Part shown: positions 27,822 to 35,242 of the stretch, in pieces
How the letters are laid out: each line of letters begins with the position of its first letter
Position numbering within the stretch: the first letter of the stretch is position 1
NCBI RefSeq assembly: GCF_011067745.1
Contig: NZ_JAAMPJ010000010.1
Span: 124,001-188,000, forward strand
Direction: 5' to 3'
From: Lentzea alba
Lineage (GTDB): Bacteria; Actinomycetota; Actinomycetes; Mycobacteriales; Pseudonocardiaceae
DNA length: 64,000 bases
Made by a program: the position numbers and the translations under genes
Notes under the pieces: generated by a model
What the model saw: only the letters and a program-made list of their open reading frames with translations
What the model was told of the DNA's origin: nothing
Database searches by the model: none

Positions 27822-28396
27822 CAGCTCTCCTTGGCCTGCTTGATCGCTTCGAGGATGTTCGGGTAGGCGCCGCAGCGGCAGATGTTGCCGGACATGGCTT
27901 CCCGGATCTGGTCGTCGGTGCGCACCTCGCGTTCCTCGACCACCTTGACCGCGGACATGATCTGCCCGGACGTGCAGAACCCGCACTGGAAGCCGTCGTG
28001 ATCGATGAACGCCCGCTGCACGGGATGCAGCTCGTCGCCGTGCGCGATGCCCTCGATCGTGGTGACCTCCTTGCCCTGCAAGGTCGCCGTCAGCGTCAGG
28101 CACGAGAGCACCCGCCGGTCGTCGACGTGCACGGTGCAGGCGCCGCACTGCCCGCGGTCGCAGCCCTTCTTCGTGCCGACGAGCCCGAGTCGTTCCCGCA
28201 GCGCGTCGAGGAGCGTCACCCGTGGATCGAGACTGAGCTTCTGGCGCTCGCCGTTCACCTTGAACGCGACCTCGACCAGGCCTGGGGCATCGGGCGCGGC
28301 CCCGTTCGCCAACGCCTCGGCCGCCGGTGCGGACAACGCGACGCCGGCCGACACCGCCGCCGCCTGGCCGAAGAACTGCCGCCTGCTGGTTGTCAT
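27821..28396 (-). CDS. paoA: 2Fe-2S small subunit of the aldehyde oxidoreductase with Tat signal
   Basis: 191 aa from ATG 28396. The N-terminus TTSRRQFF followed by a hydrophobic stretch is a twin-arginine signal, so the folded complex is probably exported. A plant-type ferredoxin domain with CDRGQCGACTVHVDDRRVLSC precedes a four-helix domain with the second cluster (FQCGFCTSGQIM and GNICRCGAYPNI). This is the first gene of the paoABC operon. The 239 bases upstream to the TIR gene contain only promoter-like AT-rich DNA and two copies of GATCCGATG (28434 and 28500 areas). Confidence 0.93.
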   Translation of the reverse strand: MTTSRRQFFGQAAAVSAGVALSAPAAEALANGAAPDAPGLVEVAFKVNGERQKLSLDPRVTLLDALRERLGLVGTKKGCDRGQCGACTVHVDDRRVLSCLTLTATLQGKEVTTIEGIAHGDELHPVQRAFIDHDGFQCGFCTSGQIMSAVKVVEEREVRTDDQIREAMSGNICRCGAYPNILEAIKQAKES

Positions 28397-28635
28397 CTGT
28401 GACCCCCTGTGCTCGGGGCCACACAAGCAGTATCGATCCGATGGGTCAAGGCGCCAACGTGCCGAATCTGGCCGGTAACGGGAGTTCCGGTACTAATAGA
28501 TCCGATGTATCACGCTGTTTCGTCCTGTTTGTGGCTGTATACCGGTTCATCAGGCTGAATTCACGAATTGGCCAATAGAAGGACAATGCGTGGACGCGTC
28601 TGTCTGGAGCAGTGGTCGCGGGGATAACTTGCGGC

Positions 28636-29556
28636 ATGTCGTTTGGGCCCTCTGGCTTCTTCCTCTCGTACACGCAGGCGGACGCGGCCTACGTGAAGCG
28701 GCTGGCCGAGCACCTGGAGGCCGCCGCTCTCCCGGTCTGGCTCGACGCCAAACTGCGGTGGGGCGCAAGGGTTCCGGTCGAGATCCGCGACAGGCTGTCC
28801 GCCGCGCCGGGCATCATCGTGATCATGTCGCCCGCGTCCGAGCGCTCGGAGTGGGTCGAGCGGGAGATCCTCGAAGGTCAGCGGTTCGGGCGGCCGTTCC
28901 TGCCGATCCTGTTGCGCGGGCATCGGCACTTCCTCCTGGCCGCCACCAGCTTCTTCGACGCGAGGGACGGCCGGCTGCCGGGTACGCGGGAGCTCGACGA
29001 CCTGCGCGACCTGCTGGAGGAGCGCACCCCGCCGGCGCCGAGGCCGAGCCCGGTCGTGCCGGTGACCGCGGTGCCGGCCGAGACCTCGCTGCGGAAGTTG
29101 CGGCACGCGCTGGAAGAACGCCAGTTCGCGCACGCCGACATCCTGACCACGTCGCTGCTGCTGGACGCCGCGCGGCGACTGGACAAGGGATGGCTGCGCC
29201 GGACCGACGGCGCGAAGCTGCCCGCCCGGCTGCTCGCCGACATCGACGCGCTGTGGGCGAAGTTCGCCCAGCAGGGGTTCGCCGTGCAGCTCGCCCGGCA
29301 CCCCGGACCGCCGCCCGGCGCACCGCCCGGCCGCCACCGCGACTTCCTCGCGCTGGCGTTGTCGGTGGGGTGGAAGGGCCTGCGGGGCGAGGTTTCCCCG
29401 CTGTACGAGGAGCTCGTCGCCGCCGACGACTTCCCGCCGGGCTTCTTCCCGACGATGCGCAACCCACAGCTCGAACGGTACGAGAGCTGGCACGACAAGT
29501 GGACCGACACGGTGATGGCCGTGCACACAAGACTGCGGAACAGCGAGGTTCGATGA
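28636..29556 (+). CDS. TIR-GUN4 fusion protein
   Basis: 306 aa from ATG 28636; TAACTT 5 bases earlier suggests a leaderless or near-leaderless start. Residues 5-130 are a TIR domain: GFFLSYTQADAAYVKRLAEHLE, PVWLDAKLRWGARVP, IIVIMSPASERSEWVEREI, with Glu77 at the position of the NADase catalytic Glu of SARM1-type TIRs. After a Pro-rich linker, residues 150-280 resemble GUN4: LRKLRHALEERQFAHADILT, LDKGWLRRTDGAKLPARLLADIDALW, FLALALSVGWKG and a late PPGFFPT. GUN4 domains bind tetrapyrroles in photosynthetic organisms; no tetrapyrrole or photosynthesis gene is nearby. The stop overlaps the start of the SPFH gene (ATGA), so the two are coupled. Function is unproven; signalling or cell defence is plausible. 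Confidence 0.8.
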   Translation: MSFGPSGFFLSYTQADAAYVKRLAEHLEAAALPVWLDAKLRWGARVPVEIRDRLSAAPGIIVIMSPASERSEWVEREILEGQRFGRPFLPILLRGHRHFLLAATSFFDARDGRLPGTRELDDLRDLLEERTPPAPRPSPVVPVTAVPAETSLRKLRHALEERQFAHADILTTSLLLDAARRLDKGWLRRTDGAKLPARLLADIDALWAKFAQQGFAVQLARHPGPPPGAPPGRHRDFLALALSVGWKGLRGEVSPLYEELVAADDFPPGFFPTMRNPQLERYESWHDKWTDTVMAVHTRLRNSEVR

Positions 29557-31094
29557 CACCCTTCATCGTCGTTCTGGTGATCGCCGCCATCGCCGCTCTG
29601 GCGGTGGCGCTCACCGGCTACCAGTCGGTGCCGACCGGCAAGATCGGCCTGGTCCACCGTCGGTTCGGCAGCCTGAAGAGCGAGAAGTACCCGGTGCGCG
29701 TGCACGGCGGCCAGGGCGTGCAGGCGGCGACCTTGCAGGCCGACCGCCGCTACCTGTTGCCACCGCTGCTGTTCCGGATCAGGAACGTCGAGCGCACCCA
29801 CGTCCCCACCGGCACGATCGGGTTGGTCATCGCGAAGGTCGGCGCCGTGCCGCCGGTGGAGCGGACCCTGTGCGACCACGTGGAGTGCGACTACTTCCAG
29901 GACGGCCGTACGTTCCTGTTGAACGGTGGGCAGATGGGCAAGCAGCCCATGGTGTTGCCCGGCGGCGCCTACTACGACATCAACCCGGAGCTGTTCGAGG
30001 TCATCACGACGGAGACGCTGGGGGAGGAGGAGAAGTACGAGCTCACCCGCTCGGACCTGATGGACATCAGCATCCCGGAAGGCGCCACCGGCGTCGTCAT
30101 CGCCAAGGAAGGCGCGGCACCGGACGACGACGACAACGCGGTCGGCCCGATCGTGCCCGGCCACGCGAGCTTCCAGAAACCCTGGGTGTTCCTGGCGAAC
30201 GGCGGCCGTCGCGGCGCCCAAGCCGAAACGCTGTCGCACGGCGGTGTCTACCGCATCAACCCGTGGTTCGCCCGTGTCGTGATCATCCCGACCCGTGAGC
30301 TGACGCTGGACTGGCAACGCAGCGACACCAAGACCGCCGACCGCTACGACGCCGCGCTGGACCAGATCGTCGCCAACGTCGAGGGCCACCGGTTGCTGTT
30401 CACGATGACCCAGATCATCCGCATCCCGGCCAAAGCAGCGCCACGGCTGGTGCGCCGGTTCGGCGAGGACCGCGACATGACCGGTCTCGGCGACGTGCAG
30501 AGCCCCGCGCCCGTGCAGCGGTTCGTCGAACGCGTGCTGGGCCGCACCGTGAAGGGCTACTTCGAGAGCTGTGCCTCGGAGTACGAGGTGCTGCAGTTCA
30601 TCGAGGGACTCAACGAGGTCCGGATGGAACTGGAGTCCAAGGTCGCCGAGGCGCTCGCCGAGTGGGGCGTGGAGGCCGGCCGGACGACGCTCAGCGACTT
30701 CGAGTCGGAGGACCCGGAGCTCGATGCGCGGCGCCGTCAGCGAGCCCGCGAACGCGACGAGCAGGACTCGCTGGCGTACCGGCTGCGCAACGCCGAGGTC
30801 GAGGAGAAGATCAAGCGCCTGCGCCTCGAGACGGCGCGCGAGGAGGCCGCGGTCCCGGTGGCGGAGAACGAGGCCAGGGCCAAGGTGTGGGGCGTGCAGT
30901 CGGAGGTGCTGTTGCAGTCACTCGGGCAGCTGAAGGACTTCAACACGCCGAGCGTGGTGACCGACGCCGGCGCGGCCAACGGCGCCATGCCGCTCGTGGT
31001 GGGCCAGCAGATGATCAACCAGACCTTGAAGAACCTCCCGCAGGACCCACCGCCGCAGCTCGAACCGGGCGACGAGGACGAGCCGTCCGCGTGA
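29553..31094 (+). CDS. SPFH/flotillin-like membrane protein with triplicated N-terminal module
   Basis: 513 aa. One N-terminal membrane helix (residues 4-22) is followed by three similar beta modules at about 26-80, 84-152 and 174-247. Each begins (V/I)PxGxxGxV; modules 2 and 3 continue to FL-NGG..G.Q...L..G.Y.INP. A band-7/SPFH core (250-390) and a charged coiled coil (ARRRQRARERDEQDSLAYRLRNAEVEE region, 395-450) come next, then a short Pro/Glu-rich tail. Proteins of this class form membrane-bound oligomeric cages or microdomain scaffolds. Translation is coupled to the TIR-GUN4 gene, so it may be the membrane platform of that protein. Confidence 0.82.
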   Translation: MTPFIVVLVIAAIAALAVALTGYQSVPTGKIGLVHRRFGSLKSEKYPVRVHGGQGVQAATLQADRRYLLPPLLFRIRNVERTHVPTGTIGLVIAKVGAVPPVERTLCDHVECDYFQDGRTFLLNGGQMGKQPMVLPGGAYYDINPELFEVITTETLGEEEKYELTRSDLMDISIPEGATGVVIAKEGAAPDDDDNAVGPIVPGHASFQKPWVFLANGGRRGAQAETLSHGGVYRINPWFARVVIIPTRELTLDWQRSDTKTADRYDAALDQIVANVEGHRLLFTMTQIIRIPAKAAPRLVRRFGEDRDMTGLGDVQSPAPVQRFVERVLGRTVKGYFESCASEYEVLQFIEGLNEVRMELESKVAEALAEWGVEAGRTTLSDFESEDPELDARRRQRARERDEQDSLAYRLRNAEVEEKIKRLRLETAREEAAVPVAENEARAKVWGVQSEVLLQSLGQLKDFNTPSVVTDAGAANGAMPLVVGQQMINQTLKNLPQDPPPQLEPGDEDEPSA

Positions 31095-31493
31095 TCAGCC
31101 GGCGGTGACGGCCTCGCAGGTGACCTTCTGGCCGGGCTTCGCGGTCGCGGTCGCCAGTTCCTTGATGCCGTCGAGCAGGATGCGGCAGGTCAGCACCTGG
31201 TCGCCCTTGGGCGTGGCGCTGACCTGCGCCTTCTCGCCCGCGTTGATGACGGCCTCGTACTGCCACGGCAGCGGCTTGCTCGTGGTGAAGGTCTTCGGCG
31301 TTTCCTTGCGGTACCGGTCGGCGTTCTCGGCGTAGGTGACGTCCACGGCCGTGTCGGCGGGCTGGGCCTTGACCTCGTAGGTGATGGCCCAGGCCTTGCC
31401 GGTCAGCGTCGACCAGCCGCCTTTCTGGTTCACCAGGAACACCGTGCCACCACCGATCACGGCCAGCACGGCGAGGACGATGAGTGTCTTCAC
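31095..31493 (-). CDS. Small membrane-anchored MmpS-like protein
   Basis: 132 aa. An N-terminal signal-anchor (LIVLAVLAVIGGGTVFLV) is followed by an extracytoplasmic beta domain with ITYEVKA, VDVTYAENADRY, LPWQYEAVI, VSATPKG, LTCRILLDGIK and a final VTCEAV. This strand order and the TCxIxxDG motif are those of the MmpS family of small transport-accessory proteins, though no MmpL partner is adjacent. The stop abuts the stop of the convergent SPFH gene with no spacer. Confidence 0.7.
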   Translation of the reverse strand: MKTLIVLAVLAVIGGGTVFLVNQKGGWSTLTGKAWAITYEVKAQPADTAVDVTYAENADRYRKETPKTFTTSKPLPWQYEAVINAGEKAQVSATPKGDQVLTCRILLDGIKELATATAKPGQKVTCEAVTAG

Positions 31494-31575
31494 AGGACAG
31501 ACGTTAGGGCGTCACGGGTGCACCGGCATCGTTCGGGAGTGGGACTCCGGGGTCATTCCCCAGGACTACCCGCTC

Positions 31576-32184
31576 TCACTTGAGCAGCAGGCGCACGGTG
31601 AGTTCGAGGCGGTTCGCGACGTCCGTGGCCGTGGCGCGGCGCGTCACCCAGGCGACCAGGTTCGACAGCCACACGTCGCCGATCACGCGGGCGATCGCCT
31701 TCTGCTCGTCGGTCGGCTCCTCCTCGCTCATCGCGCGGGTGAACATCGACTCCATGAGCCAGGAGACGCGGTCGATCTCGGCGCCGGCGGAGGCGTCGGC
31801 GAAGGTGAACGCGCGGGTCATCGCCTCGGTGAGGTGCGGGTTGCGCTGCAGGCCGCGGGTGATGCGGCCGAGCACGAACAGCACGCGCTCGTAGGGGCTG
31901 TCGCCGGGGACCGTGGTGCGGTCCATCTTCTCCTGGGCGCGCTCCAGTTCCACGGCGAGGCTCGACACGAGCAGGTGGACCTTCGACGGGAAGTAGCGGT
32001 ACAACGTGCCCAGCGCGACGTCCGCGCGGTCCGCGACGGCGCGCATCTGGACGGCGTCGAACCCGCCCTTGGACGCCAGCGCGATGGTCGCGTCGACGAT
32101 CCGCTTGCGCCGTTCGCGCTGGGCTGCGGAGCTGAGCTCCTCGCCCGCCATGAGCGCGTCCGTGCGCGACTTCGAAGGTGACAC
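31576..32184 (-). CDS. kstR: TetR-family repressor of steroid catabolism, KstR
   Basis: 202 aa from GTG 32184, which has AGGAGG nine bases before it; the longer in-frame start at 32250 lacks a site. The DNA-binding domain (SSAAQRERRKRIVDATIALASKGGFDAVQMRAVADRADVALG, split here, then TLYRYFPSKVHLLV) and the C-terminal DVWLSNLVAWVTRRATATDV segment are strikingly close to mycobacterial KstR. KstR represses uptake, side-chain and ring A/B genes and is released by 3-oxo-cholestenoyl-CoA type ligands. As in Mycobacterium tuberculosis it sits next to fadE34. Two KstR-type palindromes lie between the two divergent genes, indicating autoregulation. Confidence 0.93.
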   Translation of the reverse strand: MSPSKSRTDALMAGEELSSAAQRERRKRIVDATIALASKGGFDAVQMRAVADRADVALGTLYRYFPSKVHLLVSSLAVELERAQEKMDRTTVPGDSPYERVLFVLGRITRGLQRNPHLTEAMTRAFTFADASAGAEIDRVSWLMESMFTRAMSEEEPTDEQKAIARVIGDVWLSNLVAWVTRRATATDVANRLELTVRLLLK

Positions 32185-32198
32185 GGAGATGATCCTCC

Positions 32199-32212
32199 TG
32201 GAACGTGTTGCA
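32199..32212. promoter_or_regulatory. KstR-type operator next to kstR
   Basis: TGGAACGTGTTGCA fits the KstR motif TnnAACnnGTTnnA and ends 14 bases from the kstR start codon, a position suited to autorepression. Assignment rests on the motif match. Confidence 0.65.
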
Positions 32213-32266
32213 GCTGCCCTCGCATCATACTCGATCGGTTTCGCGGCCATGATCTGTTGCCGGAAT

Positions 32267-32280
32267 TAGAACACGTTCTA
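32267..32280. promoter_or_regulatory. KstR operator upstream of fadE34
   Basis: TAGAACACGTTCTA is a 14-bp inverted repeat matching the KstR consensus at every fixed position. It lies 30 bases before the fadE34 ATG and so would cover that promoter. Confidence 0.85.
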
Positions 32281-32310
32281 TAAACTCCTTCACGTATTCG
32301 AGGAGGCCGC

Positions 32311-34206
32311 ATGCCGATCGCCACGACCGGGGAACAACGAGCGTTGCGGGACAGCGTGGACGCGGCCAAGGGCGAGTGGGCTGATCTCGTCCGGGTCGGG
32401 TTCTTCGAGGTGACGCGGGAGGGCGGCACGGTCGCCGATCTCGCGGTGATGCTGGAGCGGGCGGCGGAGAACCTGGTACCGGGGCCGTTGCTGCCCACGG
32501 CGCTGGTTTCGGTGCTGTTCCCGGATTTCGACGGGGTCGCCGGGTTCGGATTTTCGCCACAGCACGTGGTGGGTGCCGCCGAGGCGACGCACGTGCTGGT
32601 GCGCGACGGCTCGTGGAGACTCGTGCCGGTCGGGCAGGTGACCGGGCTCGAAGCCGTCGACCTGTCCCGTTCGCTCGGATCGGTCGTGGTCGACGCGCCT
32701 GGGGTCGAGGTCGACGATCCGACCGACCTCGCGGTGACGCTGATGGCCGCCGAGGCGAGCGGGGTGGCCACGTGGTGCCTGAACACCGCGGTGGAGTACG
32801 CGAAACAGCGGCAGCAGTTCGGGCGTGTCATCGGGTCGTTCCAGGCGATCAAGCACCTGTGCGTCGAGATGTTGTGCCGCGCCGAGCAGGCGAGTTCGGT
32901 CGCGTGGGACGCGGCGAGTTCGGTCGGTGACGACGAGCATCCGCTGGCGGCGGCGGTCGCGGCGGCGGTGGCGTTCGACGCGGCGGTGCGCAACGCCAAG
33001 GACTGCATCCAGGTGCTCGGCGGGATCGGGTTCACCTGGGAGCACGACGCGCATCGCTACCTGCGGCGTGCGTTGGCGTTGCAGCAGCTCGCGGGCGGTG
33101 TCGCGCGGTGGCGTCGGCGGGTCGCCGAGCTGGCGCTGGAAGGGGCGCGCAGGTCGCACTCCCTCGACGTCGAACGGGACGACGAGGTGCGGGCGTTCGC
33201 CGAGGAGATCGCCGGGCTGGACGCGACGCGGCAGCGGGAACGGATGGCGGACAGCGGGTTCCTGGTGCCGCACTGGCCTCGGCCGTACGGGCAGGACGCC
33301 TCACCGGCCCGGCAGATGGTGATCGACGACGAGCTCGCGCGTGCCGGGGTGCGCCGGCCGGACCTGATCATCGGCGGCTGGGCGGGGCCGACGATCCTCC
33401 GGCACGGCACGGCCGAGCAGCAGGAACGGTTCGTGCGACCCACGTTGCGCGGCGAGCTCACCTGGTGCCAGCTGTTCAGTGAACCGGAAGCCGGCTCGGA
33501 CCTGGCCTCGTTGCGCACCAAAGCGGTCAGGACTGAGGGCGGCTGGCGGCTCACCGGGCAGAAGGTGTGGACGTCGCTCGCGCATCAGGCCGACTGGGCG
33601 ATCTGCCTGGCCCGCACGGACTCCAGCGTGCCGAAGCACAAGGGCATCACGTATTTCCTGGTCGACATGCGTGCTGAAGGCGTCGACGTCCGGCCGTTGC
33701 GGGAGATCACCGGCGACGCGCGGTTCAACGAGGTCTTCCTCGACGACGTGTTCGTGCCGGACGACTGCGTGGTCGGCGCGGTCAACGACGGCTGGCGGCT
33801 GGCGCGCACGACCCTCGCGAATGAACGCGTCGCGATGGGGTCGTCGCTGGGTGAGGCGCTGGAACGTGTTCTGCGCCAACCGGAAGCCGCCGAACACCCG
33901 GAACGGCTCGGCGAACTGGTGGCCCAGGGGCTCGCGGTGTCCGCGCTGGACCTGAGGGCGAGCCTGCGGGTGCTGAGCGGGCAGGAGCCGGGCGCGGAGT
34001 CCAGCGTGCGCAAGCTGGTCGGGGTGCGGCAACGGCAGGACGTCGCCGAGTTCGCCGTTGAGCTGCTCGGGCCCGATGCGGCGGCCGACAACGAGCTGGT
34101 CCACGAGTTCCTGCTGACGCGGTGCCTGAGCATCGCGGGCGGCACCACGCAAGTGCTGATGAACCTCGCCGGCGAACGGATTCTCGGATTGCCCAGGGAA
34201 ATTTGA
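32311..34206 (+). CDS. fadE34: Two-domain fused acyl-CoA dehydrogenase, FadE34-like
   Basis: 631 aa with GAGGAGG before ATG 32311. The protein is two acyl-CoA dehydrogenase units in tandem. The first (1-270) has VEYAKQRQQFGRVIGSFQAIKH and VLGGIGFTWEHDAHRYLRRA. The second (290-631) has FSEPEAGSDLASLRTKAV, GQKVWTSLAHQADW and IAGGTTQVLMNLAGERILGLP. In mycobacteria FadE34 dehydrogenates a CoA thioester of the shortened (C5/cholate-type) steroid side chain and is a natural fusion of the alpha and beta chains seen elsewhere. It neighbours kstR there too. This copy is about 80 residues shorter than the mycobacterial one as I recall it. The loss falls in the first N-terminal helical region: after EQRALRDSVDAAKGEW the sequence passes directly to the second part of that domain. 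Confidence 0.88.
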   Translation: MPIATTGEQRALRDSVDAAKGEWADLVRVGFFEVTREGGTVADLAVMLERAAENLVPGPLLPTALVSVLFPDFDGVAGFGFSPQHVVGAAEATHVLVRDGSWRLVPVGQVTGLEAVDLSRSLGSVVVDAPGVEVDDPTDLAVTLMAAEASGVATWCLNTAVEYAKQRQQFGRVIGSFQAIKHLCVEMLCRAEQASSVAWDAASSVGDDEHPLAAAVAAAVAFDAAVRNAKDCIQVLGGIGFTWEHDAHRYLRRALALQQLAGGVARWRRRVAELALEGARRSHSLDVERDDEVRAFAEEIAGLDATRQRERMADSGFLVPHWPRPYGQDASPARQMVIDDELARAGVRRPDLIIGGWAGPTILRHGTAEQQERFVRPTLRGELTWCQLFSEPEAGSDLASLRTKAVRTEGGWRLTGQKVWTSLAHQADWAICLARTDSSVPKHKGITYFLVDMRAEGVDVRPLREITGDARFNEVFLDDVFVPDDCVVGAVNDGWRLARTTLANERVAMGSSLGEALERVLRQPEAAEHPERLGELVAQGLAVSALDLRASLRVLSGQEPGAESSVRKLVGVRQRQDVAEFAVELLGPDAAADNELVHEFLLTRCLSIAGGTTQVLMNLAGERILGLPREI

Positions 34207-34212
34207 CGCAGT

Positions 34213-34320
34213 GAGCCCTGATGGACTTTCAGCTCGACGAGACCCAGCAGGAGATCGCCGCAAATATCGAGGAGCCCTGATGGACTTCAAGCTCGACGAG
34301 ACCCAGCAGGAGATCGCCGC
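34213..34320 (+). repeat. 49-bp direct duplication of the fadE28 translation start
   Basis: Bases 34213-34261 and 34272-34320 are the same 49-bp sequence with two differences, offset by 59 bases. Each copy contains the GAGCCCTGATGGACTT start region and the next 35 coding bases. Since 59 is not a multiple of three, the upstream copy is out of frame with the gene. Confidence 0.95.
34221..34280 (+). CDS. 19-codon leader ORF created by the duplication, coupled to fadE28
   Basis: The upstream repeat copy starts with ATG 34221, encodes MDFQLDETQQEIAANIEEP and stops with a TGA whose last base is the A of the fadE28 ATG at 34280. It has the same upstream sequence as the real gene start, so it could be translated and could couple or dampen fadE28 translation. 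It may equally be a non-functional scar; expression is not shown by sequence alone. Confidence 0.4.
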   Translation: MDFQLDETQQEIAANIEEP

Positions 34321-35242
34321 GCTCGCGGCCGACGTGCTGGGCAGGGAGAGCGACACCCCCTGGAAGGCGTTGGGGGAGGCGGGACTGCTGGCGCTGGCCG
34401 TTCCGGAACGGCTCGGTGGCGACGGGCTCGGCGTCCTGGAAACCGCCGTGCTGCTCACCGAGGTCGGACGGAAGGCGGTGGACGTGCCGGCGCTGGCCAC
34501 GCTGGCGCTCGGCGTGCTGCCGATCGCCAAGCACGGCACGCCGGAGCAACAGGACGAGCTCCTGCCGCTGGTCACCGAGCACCACGGCGTGCTGACCGCC
34601 GCGCTGAGTGAACCGTCCCGTCCACTGCCGGCCTCGCCGAGCACGACGGCGGGCCCGGACGGGATCACCGGCGTGAAGATCAACGTGCCGCACGCCGCCG
34701 AAGCACGACGGATCCTGGTCAGCACCGACACCGGCGTCTTCATCGTCGACCCGGCGCAACCAGGTGTGTCCACATCGGACGGAACCGTGCGCTTCGACCG
34801 CGCCCGTGGCGAAGAGCTGGCCGGCGCGGCCGCGGATCTGCGGCGATTCGCCCTGGCCGGGGCGTGCGCGGTCGCGGACGGCGTGCTGGCCGGAGCCCTC
34901 GACCTCACCGTCAAGCATGTCGGCACCCGCCACCAGTTCGGCAAACCCATCTCGACCTTCCAGGCGGCGGCGAGCCAGGTCGCGGACGTCTACATCGCCG
35001 CCCGCACCCTCCACCTGGCCGCGCTGACCGCCTGTTGGAGCCTCGACGACCGCGACCTGGACACGGCCGCGTACTGGCTCGCGGCCGAAGCCCTGCCGGC
35101 CGTGCACACCTGTCACCACCTGCACGGCGGCCTCGGCCTCGACATCACCTACCCGATGCACCGGTACTACGGCATGGCCAAGGAGCTGACGCGGTTCGTC
35201 GGCGGAGTGGAGCACCGCTTGGGAGCCATCGATGTTCATTGA
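34280..35242 (+). CDS. fadE28: Acyl-CoA dehydrogenase subunit, FadE28/ChsE1-like
   Basis: 320 aa. It has the acyl-CoA dehydrogenase fold with a degenerate middle domain; recognisable parts are MDFKLDETQQEIAALAADVL, VPERLGGDGLGVLETAVLL, VGTRHQFGKPISTFQAAASQVADVY and HHLHGGLGLDITYPMHRYYGM. In mycobacteria ChsE1 pairs with ChsE2 (FadE29) as an alpha2beta2 enzyme that dehydrogenates the three-carbon (propionyl) side-chain CoA ester of the steroid. Gene order fadE28-fadE29-chsH2-chsH1-ltp2 is the igr operon order. The start is ATG 34280. The stop lies inside fadE29 (11-base overlap). Confidence 0.88.
   Translation: MDFKLDETQQEIAALAADVLGRESDTPWKALGEAGLLALAVPERLGGDGLGVLETAVLLTEVGRKAVDVPALATLALGVLPIAKHGTPEQQDELLPLVTEHHGVLTAALSEPSRPLPASPSTTAGPDGITGVKINVPHAAEARRILVSTDTGVFIVDPAQPGVSTSDGTVRFDRARGEELAGAAADLRRFALAGACAVADGVLAGALDLTVKHVGTRHQFGKPISTFQAAASQVADVYIAARTLHLAALTACWSLDDRDLDTAAYWLAAEALPAVHTCHHLHGGLGLDITYPMHRYYGMAKELTRFVGGVEHRLGAIDVH

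Noticed and set aside
33859-33872. TGGAACGTGTTCTG, a KstR-like core inside fadE34
   Set aside because: It is in the middle of a coding region, far from any start, and outer positions do not match; treated as chance.
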